This document shows positions 30,685 to 37,143 of a stretch of DNA of 37,143 nucleotides, piece by piece (the first letter of the stretch is position 1; every line of letters starts with the position of its first letter). Made by a program: the position numbers and the translations under genes. This DNA is from CADCTB01 sp036269435. GTDB taxonomy: Bacteria > Actinomycetota > Acidimicrobiia > Acidimicrobiales > AC-14. The stretch lies in contig DATASA010000081.1 in NCBI GenBank assembly GCA_036269435.1, positions 1 through 37,143 of the forward strand. The letters run 5' to 3'. The notes beneath the pieces are model-generated. The model had not been told where the DNA came from, made no database searches, and worked only from the letters and a program-made list of their open reading frames with translations.

Positions 30685-30714
30685 ATCATAGTCGTCCGAG
30701 AATATGGTTGACAA
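30685..30714 (-). promoter_or_regulatory. Promoter of marR (leaderless)
   Basis: On the minus strand: TTGTCA (30714-30709), an 18-base spacer, TATGAT (30690-30685), then six bases to ATG 30678. The -35 overlaps the inverted-repeat operator. Confidence 0.7.
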
Positions 30715-30734
30715 GTACCATCATCGTGTACTTG
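30712..30734. promoter_or_regulatory. Probable MarR operator
   Basis: Inverted repeat CAAGTAC-N9-GTACTTG (30712-30718 and 30728-30734). It overlaps the marR -35. On the plus strand TTGACA (30708-30713) precedes it, a possible -35 for the MMPL gene, though the matching -10 is weak. Confidence 0.65.
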
Positions 30735-30857
30735 GATGATCGCAACGCAGGACAGTCAGCCGGTCCCATGAGGGAGGGTGCCGGCGACGACTGTCGCACA
30801 CCGATCCCGCACCACGACCTCGTCGCGGCGCGCGCCACCAAGACCCTGGAGGAACTC

Positions 30858-33029
30858 GTGATCCGACTGGCCGACGTCTGCTACCGCCGCCGCCGGTACG
30901 TGCTGCTGGCATGGGTCCTCGTCCTCGCCGCGGTCATCGTCGCCGGCGGGGCGCTCCCGGCCGAGCACAAGGCCAACTACCAGACGCCCGGGGCCGAGTC
31001 GACGCACGCCTACGACCTGCTGGCCACGCGCTTTCCCGCCCGCAAGGGTGACGCGGTCAAGATCGTGTTCGCCGGCGACCTGGGCGATCAGGCGGTCAAG
31101 ACGCAGGTGGACGCCGTCATCGCCACCGCCGCGGCCCGTCCCCACGTCACCGGTGTGACCAGCCCCTTCGCACCCGACGGTGCCGCCCAGGTCTCGGCCG
31201 ACCACCGGGTCGCCTACGCCGAGGTCCACTTCGACCAGACGGTCGACAAGCTGGTGAACACCGACGCCCAGTTCCAGAAGCATTTCCTCGACGCCATCGC
31301 CCCGGGCCAGCGACCCGGCCTCGACGTCGAGGTGAGCAACTTCGTGGCCGCCCAGAAGCTGGGCTCGGAAGCCATCGGCCTGGTGTTCGCGGCCTTCATC
31401 CTGCTGCTGGCCTTCGGCTCCGCGCTGGCCATGGGGCTGCCCATCGTCACCGCCCTCTTCGGCCTCGGCATCGGCGCCACCCTGGGCGGCATCGCCTCCC
31501 GGGCCGTCCAGACGCCGGACTGGGCGGCGACGGTCGCCACCATGATCGGCCTGGGCGTCGGCATCGACTACGCCCTGTTCATCATCACCCGGTACCGGCA
31601 GTCGCTGGCCGGAGGGCTGCACCCTCGGGAGGCCAACATCACGGCCATGGGGACGGCCGGGCGGGCGGTGCTGTTCGCCGGCAGCACCGTGGTCATCTCG
31701 CTCCTCGGCATGCTGACCATGGGGCTGAGCTACCTCGACGGGGTGGCCGCATCCGCGGTGCTCGCCGTGCTGACCATGCTCGCCGCGTCGCTCACCCTGC
31801 TGCCGGCCGTCCTCGGCTTCGCCGGCACGAACATCGACCGCCTGCGCGTCCCGTTCACCGGACGGGCGTCCCACCAGGGCAAGCGGGCCTTCTGGTACCG
31901 GTGGAGCCGGGTCGTCCAGCACCGGCCGTGGTTCGCCTTCGCCGGCGGGGCGCTCGTCCTGCTCGTCATCACCACGCCCCTGCTGTCACTGCGCTTCGGC
32001 TTCCCCGACGACGGCAACAACCCGAAGTCGGAGACGTCGCGCCAGGCCTACGACCTGCTGACGACCGGCTTCGGCGCCGGCTTCAACGGTCCCCTCCTGC
32101 TGGTCGCCGACCTCCAGGGCACCTCCGACCGCGCCGGCACCGTCGCCCAACTGACCGAAGCGGCCAGGGCCACGCCGGGGGTCGCCTTCGTGACACCGGC
32201 GGCGACGAACCCCGCCGGCGACACGGCCATCGTCACCGTCTTCCCCGCCGACAAGCCGCAGGACAAGGCCACCGACGCGCTCGTCCACCGCCTGCGCGAC
32301 ACCGCCATTCCGAGCGCGATCGGCACGTCGCACGCCAAAGTGCTCGTCGGCGGGTTCACCGCCATCTCCATCGACCAGAGCAACTACATCAGCCGGCGCC
32401 TGCCGATCTTCATCGGCTCGGTCGTCCTGCTGTCGTTCGTCCTCCTGACGACGGTGTTCCGGTCGCCACTGGTCGCCCTCAAGGCCGGGATCATGAACCT
32501 GCTGTCCATCGCTGCCGCCTACGGGGTGATGTCCTACGCGGTGCAGGGAACCTGGCTCGGCCGGCTCTTCAACATTCCCGAGACGCCGATCCCGGCCTTC
32601 GTGCCCATGATCATGTTCGCCATCCTGTTCGGCCTCTCGATGGACTACGAGGTGTTCCTCCTCAGCCGCATTCGGGAGGAGTACCTGCGGAAGGGCGACA
32701 ACGGCGTGGCCGTGGCCGACGGGCTCGCCGCCACCGCCAGGGTGATCACCGCCGCCGCCGCCATCATGGTGTTCGTGTTCGGGGTGTTCATCTTCGACCC
32801 CAACGTGTTCATCAAGCAGATCGGCCTCGGGCTGACGACGGCCGTCCTGGTCGACGCCACCGTCGTGCGCATGGTGCTGGTGCCGGCCACCATGGAGCTG
32901 CTCGGCAACGCCAACTGGTGGATACCTGCCTGGCTCGGCCGGCTCCTGCCCGAGCTGCACATCGAAGGCGAGGCCGCCGTGCAGGCCGAGCTGGCCCTCC
33001 TCCTCGCCGACGAAGAGGTTCCCGTCTGA
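30858..33029 (+). CDS. MMPL/RND-family membrane transporter
   Basis: 723 residues from GTG 30858, with GGAGGA about five bases upstream; in-frame TTG/ATG codons further up (30708, 30768) lack a ribosome binding site. Two homologous halves, each with one N-terminal helix (VLLAWVLVLAAVIVAGG; WFAFAGGALVLLVITTPLL), an extracytoplasmic loop and a five-helix bundle. Proton-relay Asp237 is in GVGIDYALFIITRY and Asp596 in GLSMDYEVFLLSRI. Such proteins export lipids, siderophores or drugs. The divergent MarR gene suggests inducible efflux; substrate unknown. Confidence 0.92.
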   Translation: MIRLADVCYRRRRYVLLAWVLVLAAVIVAGGALPAEHKANYQTPGAESTHAYDLLATRFPARKGDAVKIVFAGDLGDQAVKTQVDAVIATAAARPHVTGVTSPFAPDGAAQVSADHRVAYAEVHFDQTVDKLVNTDAQFQKHFLDAIAPGQRPGLDVEVSNFVAAQKLGSEAIGLVFAAFILLLAFGSALAMGLPIVTALFGLGIGATLGGIASRAVQTPDWAATVATMIGLGVGIDYALFIITRYRQSLAGGLHPREANITAMGTAGRAVLFAGSTVVISLLGMLTMGLSYLDGVAASAVLAVLTMLAASLTLLPAVLGFAGTNIDRLRVPFTGRASHQGKRAFWYRWSRVVQHRPWFAFAGGALVLLVITTPLLSLRFGFPDDGNNPKSETSRQAYDLLTTGFGAGFNGPLLLVADLQGTSDRAGTVAQLTEAARATPGVAFVTPAATNPAGDTAIVTVFPADKPQDKATDALVHRLRDTAIPSAIGTSHAKVLVGGFTAISIDQSNYISRRLPIFIGSVVLLSFVLLTTVFRSPLVALKAGIMNLLSIAAAYGVMSYAVQGTWLGRLFNIPETPIPAFVPMIMFAILFGLSMDYEVFLLSRIREEYLRKGDNGVAVADGLAATARVITAAAAIMVFVFGVFIFDPNVFIKQIGLGLTTAVLVDATVVRMVLVPATMELLGNANWWIPAWLGRLLPELHIEGEAAVQAELALLLADEEVPV

Positions 33030-33083
33030 AGTCGCCGTCCGGGTACCGGGGCGGGCCGCCGGCGGCGGCGCGCCCCGGGCGTT

Positions 33084-33485
33084 TCAGTGGGCGGCGTCGT
33101 ACTCGGCGACGATGGCCTGGGGGATACGACCGCGGTCGCCGAGGTCGGGATGCCCGTTCTGGCGGGCCCACTCCCTGATCGACTTCAGCCGCTCGCGGTC
33201 CGCCGACGATCGCGGCGACGAACCGGCTCCGTTCGAGGCGCCGGAGTCGTCGGACGACGTGGCCCGGCGCGACCGGCGGTCGCCGCCCGAGCGGGCACGG
33301 TCCGACGACCATCCGATCAATCCCTGCACCGTGTTGTGGAAGTCGGCCGCGTGCTCGTCGCAGAGGTCGAGGCTGTACTCGTACCCGTCGAAACCGAAGG
33401 CGACCGTCTCCGCGCCGTCGACATTTTCCCCCTTTTCCGCCTTGCACCGGTCACAGGTGAGCTGGACGATGAGGGTCTTTGCCAT
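33084..33485 (-). CDS. Lsr2-like nucleoid-associated protein with added Cys/His knuckle
   Basis: 133 residues. The C-terminal DNA-binding domain (IREWARQNGHPDLGDRGRIP, then QAIVAEYDAAH) carries the RGR AT-hook-like motif of Lsr2, which binds the minor groove of AT-rich DNA. The N-terminal dimerisation domain (VAFGFDGYEYSLDL) also matches Lsr2 but holds Cys11, Cys14, Cys42 and His45 (CDRC ... CDEH), a possible zinc site absent from M. tuberculosis Lsr2. A Ser/Arg-rich linker joins them. AAGGAAG lies a few bases before ATG 33485, and TACATT near 33520 may be its -10. It is encoded 2.9 kb from the AT-richer island, the kind of DNA Lsr2 silences. Confidence 0.88.
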   Translation of the reverse strand: MAKTLIVQLTCDRCKAEKGENVDGAETVAFGFDGYEYSLDLCDEHAADFHNTVQGLIGWSSDRARSGGDRRSRRATSSDDSGASNGAGSSPRSSADRERLKSIREWARQNGHPDLGDRGRIPQAIVAEYDAAH

Positions 33486-33575
33486 TGGCTTCCTTTACGG
33501 CTGGGCGGGCGAGATCCGGACCAATGTAGGCGCGCCGTCCCGGCCCGGCCTGTCCTTCACCCCTCGGTCGACCCC

Positions 33576-33581
33576 TAGGAT
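33576..33581 (+). promoter_or_regulatory. -10-like hexamer at the metallopeptidase start
   Basis: TAGGAT overlaps ATG 33580 and stands seven bases before an in-frame ATC at 33589. If used, the ATG would not be in the transcript. Confidence 0.35.
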
Positions 33582-34434
33582 GACGCCCATCGCACGCATC
33601 CGTGACACGCTTCCCGCCTTCGAGGCCTATGCCCGCAAGGCCGGGTTGGAGAGCCCCATGCGGCGTGAGCTGCTGTGGAAGGACTCCTATCGCGCCGCCA
33701 ACGTGGACGTGTTCAAGGGGTTCGACGATGCCACGCTCGGCGCCACCGACGGCATGTCGGCGCTGGTGCGGGACCTTTCGGCGGTCAGGGCCCGGGTCCA
33801 GGAGGCGGCGCCGGTCGTGACCCGGATGATCGAGGAGGTCGACCCGAAGCTCGGCGAGCTGCTCGGCCTGCCGCCGGAGCCGTCGCCGATCCACGTGCTC
33901 ATGGTCGGCGCCTTCACCACCAACTCCGCCGTGGGCCGGCTGCACGACGACGTCGCCGTGTTCCACTGCCTGGAGTGGTTCCAGTCGCCCGAGGGCACGA
34001 AGGTGCTCATCGCCCACGAGGGCAGCCACGGCTGGCACGAGATCGCCCTGGAGCGCCGGGACGAGCAGGCACCGGTCGACGACATGGCGTGGATGGTGTT
34101 CACCGAAGGCATGGCCACCCAGGTGTCCCGGGCGGCCGTGCCCGGCATGGAGGAGATCGACTACTTCTGGTACGGCCACCCAGAGGCCCAGGGCTGGCTG
34201 CCGTGGTGCCAGCAGCACCTGCAGGAGCTGGGCAAGCACGTACGGGCGTCGCTCGACATCCCCGAGGCCATCGACACCTTCTTCGGCGGCGGCCTGGTCG
34301 ACGGCAAATGGCGGGTCGGGTACTACCTGGCCGACTCCGTCGTCGGCGGCCTCGGCCGGACGTTGCCCGAGCTGGCCGCCATGAGCGTCGACGACGCCCG
34401 CCTGGCCGTGCGCGACGCGCTCGCCCGCTTCTAG
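33580..34434 (+). CDS. HExxH zinc metallopeptidase-like protein (DUF2268-like)
   Basis: 284 residues from ATG 33580. The zinc motif is His146-Glu147-x2-His150 in LIAHEGSHGWHE, and Glu176 in FTEGMATQVSR is the likely third ligand, a gluzincin pattern resembling DUF2268-type putative proteases. No signal peptide, so probably cytoplasmic. The start is uncertain: ATG 33580 has no ribosome binding site and overlaps TAGGAT; ATC 33589 lies seven bases after it. The stop shares CTAG with the convergent rsfS stop. Substrate unknown. Confidence 0.75.
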   Translation: MTPIARIRDTLPAFEAYARKAGLESPMRRELLWKDSYRAANVDVFKGFDDATLGATDGMSALVRDLSAVRARVQEAAPVVTRMIEEVDPKLGELLGLPPEPSPIHVLMVGAFTTNSAVGRLHDDVAVFHCLEWFQSPEGTKVLIAHEGSHGWHEIALERRDEQAPVDDMAWMVFTEGMATQVSRAAVPGMEEIDYFWYGHPEAQGWLPWCQQHLQELGKHVRASLDIPEAIDTFFGGGLVDGKWRVGYYLADSVVGGLGRTLPELAAMSVDDARLAVRDALARF

Positions 34435-34811
34435 CTGCGGGCCGCCTCGTCCTCCCAGGCGACGCGGGGGGCGTCCGACCACAGACGCTCGAGGTCGTAG
34501 TACCGGCGGGTCTCCTCCAGGAACACGTGGACGACGAGGTCCCCGTAGTCGAGCAGGATCCACTGGCTGTCACCCAGGCCCTCGACCCGCAGCGGGGCGA
34601 TGCCACCGTCCGCCTTCAGTCGGGCCTCGACCTCCTCGGCGATGGTCTTGACCTGGCGGTTGTTGCGACCCGACGTGATCACGAAGGCGTCGGTGATGGC
34701 CAGCACGGCGCCGACCTCGAGAATCACCGTGTCGTCCCCGCCCTTGGCCGACGCCGCCCTGGCCGCGGTCCGCGCCCACTCGCGGACCTGGTCGGCGGTA
34801 GTCGTCGTCAT
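34431..34811 (-). CDS. rsfS: Ribosome silencing factor RsfS
   Basis: 126 residues. It binds ribosomal protein L14 and blocks subunit joining when nutrients run low. DTVILEVGAVLAITDAFVIT, SGRNNRQVKTIAEEVEARLK and GDSQWILLDYGDLVVHVFLE followed by ETRRYYDLERLW are characteristic. ATG 34811 overlaps the nadD stop (ATGA), the usual nadD-rsfS pairing. Confidence 0.96.
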   Translation of the reverse strand: MTTTTADQVREWARTAARAASAKGGDDTVILEVGAVLAITDAFVITSGRNNRQVKTIAEEVEARLKADGGIAPLRVEGLGDSQWILLDYGDLVVHVFLEETRRYYDLERLWSDAPRVAWEDEAARS

Positions 34812-35395
34812 CTGCCTCCAGCGTACAGGCCGCGCTCGCGGACGCAGGCAATTGCCGCGGCCGGAACGAGGTGGTCGAGCGGCCGCCCGTCGGCGGCCCG
34901 GGCCCGCAGGTCGGAGCTGGAGACGTCCAGGGCGGGGATGTCGACGTGGGTCGAGCGCCACGCCGGCCCGACGTCGACCGTCGCCGAGCCGCCCCGGCTC
35001 ACGACGACCAGCGTGGCCAGTCGGGCGACGACGTCGGTCCGTCGCCACGTCCCGAGGTCGGCGGCGACGTCGGCGCCCACGATCAGGAACAGCTCCCGTT
35101 CAGGGTCCTCGGCGACGAGCTGCTCGAGGGTGTCGGCCGTGTAGGACTCGCCGCCGCGGTCGATCTCGATCGCGCTGGCCTGCAGACCGGGACTGCCGGC
35201 GACGGCGGCCTCGACCACGGCCAGGCGGTCGGCGGCCGGGGTGAGCCGGCGGCCGCTCTTCTGCCACGGCTGGTTGGCGACCACCAGCAGCACCCGGTCG
35301 AGCGCCAAGGCGTGGCGCACGTTGACCGCGGCCACCAGGTGGCCGATGTGGACGGGGTCGAACGTCCCGCCGAGGATTCCCAGTTTTTCGGCGAT
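34808..35395 (-). CDS. nadD: Nicotinate-nucleotide adenylyltransferase
   Basis: Makes nicotinate adenine dinucleotide in NAD synthesis, 195 residues in the form given. LGILGGTFDPVHIGHLVAA carries the HxGH motif (His16, His19), VVANQPWQKSGRRLTPAADR the substrate loop, and VSSSDLRARAADGRPL the C-terminal ISSTxIR-like motif. The start is abnormal: no ATG, GTG or TTG lies between ATG 35449 and the first strand. ATC 35395 is seven bases after TAGAAT, the same spacing as at the leaderless genes here, so an ATC start is proposed; the alternative, ATG 35449, overlaps the aroG start on the other strand and adds 18 residues (AGGTRIGPRPCFRRIDF). Confidence 0.9.
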   Translation of the reverse strand: MAEKLGILGGTFDPVHIGHLVAAVNVRHALALDRVLLVVANQPWQKSGRRLTPAADRLAVVEAAVAGSPGLQASAIEIDRGGESYTADTLEQLVAEDPERELFLIVGADVAADLGTWRRTDVVARLATLVVVSRGGSATVDVGPAWRSTHVDIPALDVSSSDLRARAADGRPLDHLVPAAAIACVRERGLYAGGR

Positions 35396-35402
35396 GAAAT
35401 CG

Positions 35403-35408
35403 ATTCTA
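35403..35408 (-). promoter_or_regulatory. -10 hexamer of nadD
   Basis: TAGAAT on the minus strand, a strong match to TATAAT, seven bases before the in-frame ATC 35395. No clear -35. Confidence 0.5.
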
Positions 35409-35428
35409 CGGAAACAGGGCCGGGGCCC

Positions 35429-35434
35429 TATCCT
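35429..35434 (+). promoter_or_regulatory. -10 hexamer of aroG
   Basis: TATCCT, 13 bases before ATG 35448, predicting a leader of about six bases. Confidence 0.45.
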
Positions 35435-35447
35435 TGTCCCACCGGCC

Positions 35448-36800
35448 ATGACCACCGACCCGTCCTCCTGGACACCCAGCAGCTGGCGGGCCCGGCCCGC
35501 CGCGCAGCAGCCCGAGTGGCCTGACGAGGGCGCCCTCGACGACGTCCTCAAGCGGCTTTCGGTCCAGCCACCGCTGGTCTTCGCCGGCGAGGTCCGCCGC
35601 CTGACCGACACGCTGGCCGACGTCGCCGCCGGAAAGGCGTTCCTCCTCCAGGCCGGTGACTGCGCCGAGTCGTTCGAGGACTTCACCGCCGACGTCATCC
35701 GGGACAAGCTCAAGGTCATCCTGCAGATGGCGGTGGTACTGACCTACGGGGCCGGCGTGCCTGTGGTGAAGATGGGCCGGATCGCCGGCCAGTTCGCCAA
35801 GCCCCGCTCGTCGGCCACCGAGGTCCTGGGCGACGTCGTCCTGCCCGCGTACCGGGGCGACATGGTGAACGACGTCGCCCCGACGCTCGCGGCGCGCATC
35901 CCGGACCCGGAACGGCTGCAGCGGGCGTACAACCAGTCGGCGGCGACCATGAACCTGCTGCGGGCCTTCACCAAGGGGGGGTTCGCCGACCTCAACCAGG
36001 TCCACACGTGGAACCAGGAGTTCGTCGCCAGCAGCGCCGAGGGCCAGCGCTACGAGCAGGTGGCGGCCGAGATCGACCGGGCCCTGCGGTTCATGGCCGC
36101 GTGCGGGATCGACCTCGGGCGCGAGGCCATGCTCCACCAGGTCGACTTCTGGACGAGCCACGAGGCCCTCATCCTCGGCTACGAGGAGGCCCTCACCCGC
36201 GAGGACTCGCTCACCGGCCGCTGGTACGACTGCTCGGCCCACCTGCTGTGGGTCGGCGACCGGACCCGCCAGCTCGACGGTGCCCACCTCGAGTTCCTCC
36301 GGGGCGTGCACAACCCGCTCGGCGTGAAGCTGGGCCCCACGGTGTCGGGCGACGAGGCGGTCGCCGTCTGTGAGGACCTCAACCCGGACCGGATCCCCGG
36401 CCGGCTCACGCTCATCACCCGCCTGGGCGCCGACCGCGCCGAGGAGCTGCTGCCCCCGCTGATCCGCGCCGTGCGTGACGCCGGCCACCCCGTCGTGTGG
36501 GTGTGCGATCCCATGCACGGCAACACGTTCGTGAGCGCCGGGGGCCGCAAGACCCGCCACCTCGACCACGTCCTGGCCGAGATCGGCGCCTTCTTTCGAG
36601 CGCACCGCGCCGTCGGCACCTGGCCCGGCGGCGTCCACGTCGAACTGACCGGCGACGACGTGACCGAGTGCCTGGGCGGGGCCGAGGAGGTCCTCGACAG
36701 CCAGCTCGACCTCCGCTACCTCACCGCCTGCGACCCTCGCCTCAACGGCCGCCAGTCCCTCGACCTCGCCTACCGGGTGGCCGAGCTCCTCCGCGGCTGA
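35448..36800 (+). CDS. aroG: 3-deoxy-7-phosphoheptulonate synthase, type II (plant/mycobacterial type)
   Basis: First enzyme of the shikimate pathway, joining phosphoenolpyruvate and erythrose 4-phosphate. 450 residues (M. tuberculosis AroG is about 460). Metal and substrate motifs: GDCAESF with Cys72, KMGRIAGQFAKPRSS, YRGDMVN, THEA-like WTSHEAL, VKLGPTVSGDEA, WVCDPMHGNT with a metal-binding His, and HVELTGDDVTEC with the metal-binding Glu. Feedback control by aromatic amino acids is known for the mycobacterial enzyme, not shown here. The 3' end overlaps the convergent gene by 31 bases. Confidence 0.96.
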   Translation: MTTDPSSWTPSSWRARPAAQQPEWPDEGALDDVLKRLSVQPPLVFAGEVRRLTDTLADVAAGKAFLLQAGDCAESFEDFTADVIRDKLKVILQMAVVLTYGAGVPVVKMGRIAGQFAKPRSSATEVLGDVVLPAYRGDMVNDVAPTLAARIPDPERLQRAYNQSAATMNLLRAFTKGGFADLNQVHTWNQEFVASSAEGQRYEQVAAEIDRALRFMAACGIDLGREAMLHQVDFWTSHEALILGYEEALTREDSLTGRWYDCSAHLLWVGDRTRQLDGAHLEFLRGVHNPLGVKLGPTVSGDEAVAVCEDLNPDRIPGRLTLITRLGADRAEELLPPLIRAVRDAGHPVVWVCDPMHGNTFVSAGGRKTRHLDHVLAEIGAFFRAHRAVGTWPGGVHVELTGDDVTECLGGAEEVLDSQLDLRYLTACDPRLNGRQSLDLAYRVAELLRG

Positions 36801-37143
36801 CCGCCGTTCGGGGGGCGCAGCCGGTAGAGCGTCCCGACGGCGTCGCGGGTGACCACCTCCAGCGGGAGGGCCCGTTCCAGCTCGGCGCGGGTCGGCAGCA
36901 GGGACTGCCGGAAGGTGACCGCGTCGAAGTAGGCGAGCAGGCCGCCGCCCGCGCCGAGGTCGTCGGCCATGGCCCGCAGCTGCCGGTCGTAGTCGGGATT
37001 GACCCGGCCGGTGAGGTACTCGACCTTGGCCGGAAGCGGATTCGCGCCGCGACCGGTCGAGAACTCGATCCCGTCGAAGGCGTTGCTGTAGACCGGCCCG
37101 GCGGCCGCCTTCAGCCGGGCCAGGACCGGCGACGTCCGCCACG
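36770..37143 (-). CDS. C-terminal part of a probable membrane glycosyltransferase (partial)
   Basis: 124 codons open from the right edge to TAG 36770. The visible part is soluble: VYSNAFDGIEFSTGRGANPL, PAKVEYLTGRVNPDYD, then LLAYFDAVTFRQSLLPTRAE and a strand ending GTLYRLRPP. The wording YSN ... TGR ... followed by a final strand resembles the extracytoplasmic end of GT-C/ArnT- or PMT-like membrane proteins. The membrane part is outside the window, so this is a guess. It overlaps the aroG 3' end by 31 bases. Confidence 0.55.
   Translation of the reverse strand, partial: WRTSPVLARLKAAAGPVYSNAFDGIEFSTGRGANPLPAKVEYLTGRVNPDYDRQLRAMADDLGAGGGLLAYFDAVTFRQSLLPTRAELERALPLEVVTRDAVGTLYRLRPPNGGQPRRSSATR

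Noticed and set aside
30678..30714. Longer MarR beginning at 30714
   Set aside because: The added part covers the promoter and part of the operator; ATG 30678 follows TATGAT by six bases.

Overview
The window is about 37 kb of very G+C-rich chromosomal DNA from an actinobacterium. Three things point there: a nrdR / LysM division-inhibitor / lexA block with LexA boxes of the actinobacterial GAAC-N4-GTTC type; a mec-cysO-cysM ... murI-MBL-rph-rdgB block in the same order as in mycobacteria; and an Lsr2-type nucleoid protein with a type II DAHP synthase. Other traits (B12-dependent ribonucleotide reductase only, an E. coli-type DapD, short intergenic spaces, many GTG starts) suggest a lineage away from Mycobacterium and Streptomyces, perhaps Acidimicrobiia. 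That placement is inference.

Layout. 1-2935 (minus): nrdR followed by nrdJ, the latter cut by the window edge and carrying an intein at its catalytic NPC motif; nrdJ has its own promoter and a NrdR box. 3007-4160: SOS module, a divergent LysM inhibitor and lexA with three evenly spaced LexA boxes between them. 4147-7350 (minus): dapD, dapE and a secreted subtilisin. 7375-10953: short tandem repeats and an OpuC-type osmoprotectant ABC transporter whose ATPase gene is divergent from the permease and binding-protein genes. 10958-14914: small hypothetical genes, a FGGY sugar kinase, an AlkA-type glycosylase, a DksA/TraR-like zinc finger. 14928-23103 or so (minus): a long, tightly overlapping run, miaB-miaA-dapF-hflX-dapC-ECF sigma-Ogt/Ada fusion, preceded by murI-MBL-rph-rdgB. 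24719-26951: excalibur lipoprotein, then mec-cysO-cysM (sulfur-carrier cysteine synthesis). 26978-27871: smpB and tmRNA.

27876-30146 is a small foreign-looking insert of lower G+C carrying an AAA ATPase and a DUF4276-like partner. It is bounded by a 13-bp direct repeat, CCAGCTCCACGCG, one copy being the 3' end of the tmRNA gene. It has no integrase and looks like a two-gene defence cassette. 30196-33029: a MarR regulator divergent from an MMPL transporter with an inverted-repeat operator between them. 33084-37143: Lsr2-like protein with extra Cys/His, a HExxH metallopeptidase, rsfS-nadD, aroG and the end of a probable membrane glycosyltransferase.

A recurrent theme is leaderless expression: at least eight genes have a TANNNT -10 hexamer ending exactly 6-7 bases before an ATG or GTG. 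Two more (nadD and the metallopeptidase) have the same spacing to an in-frame ATC. At two divergent gene pairs the opposed -10 hexamers share the same TA step. All function calls are from reading translations and motifs by eye; no database search was run.
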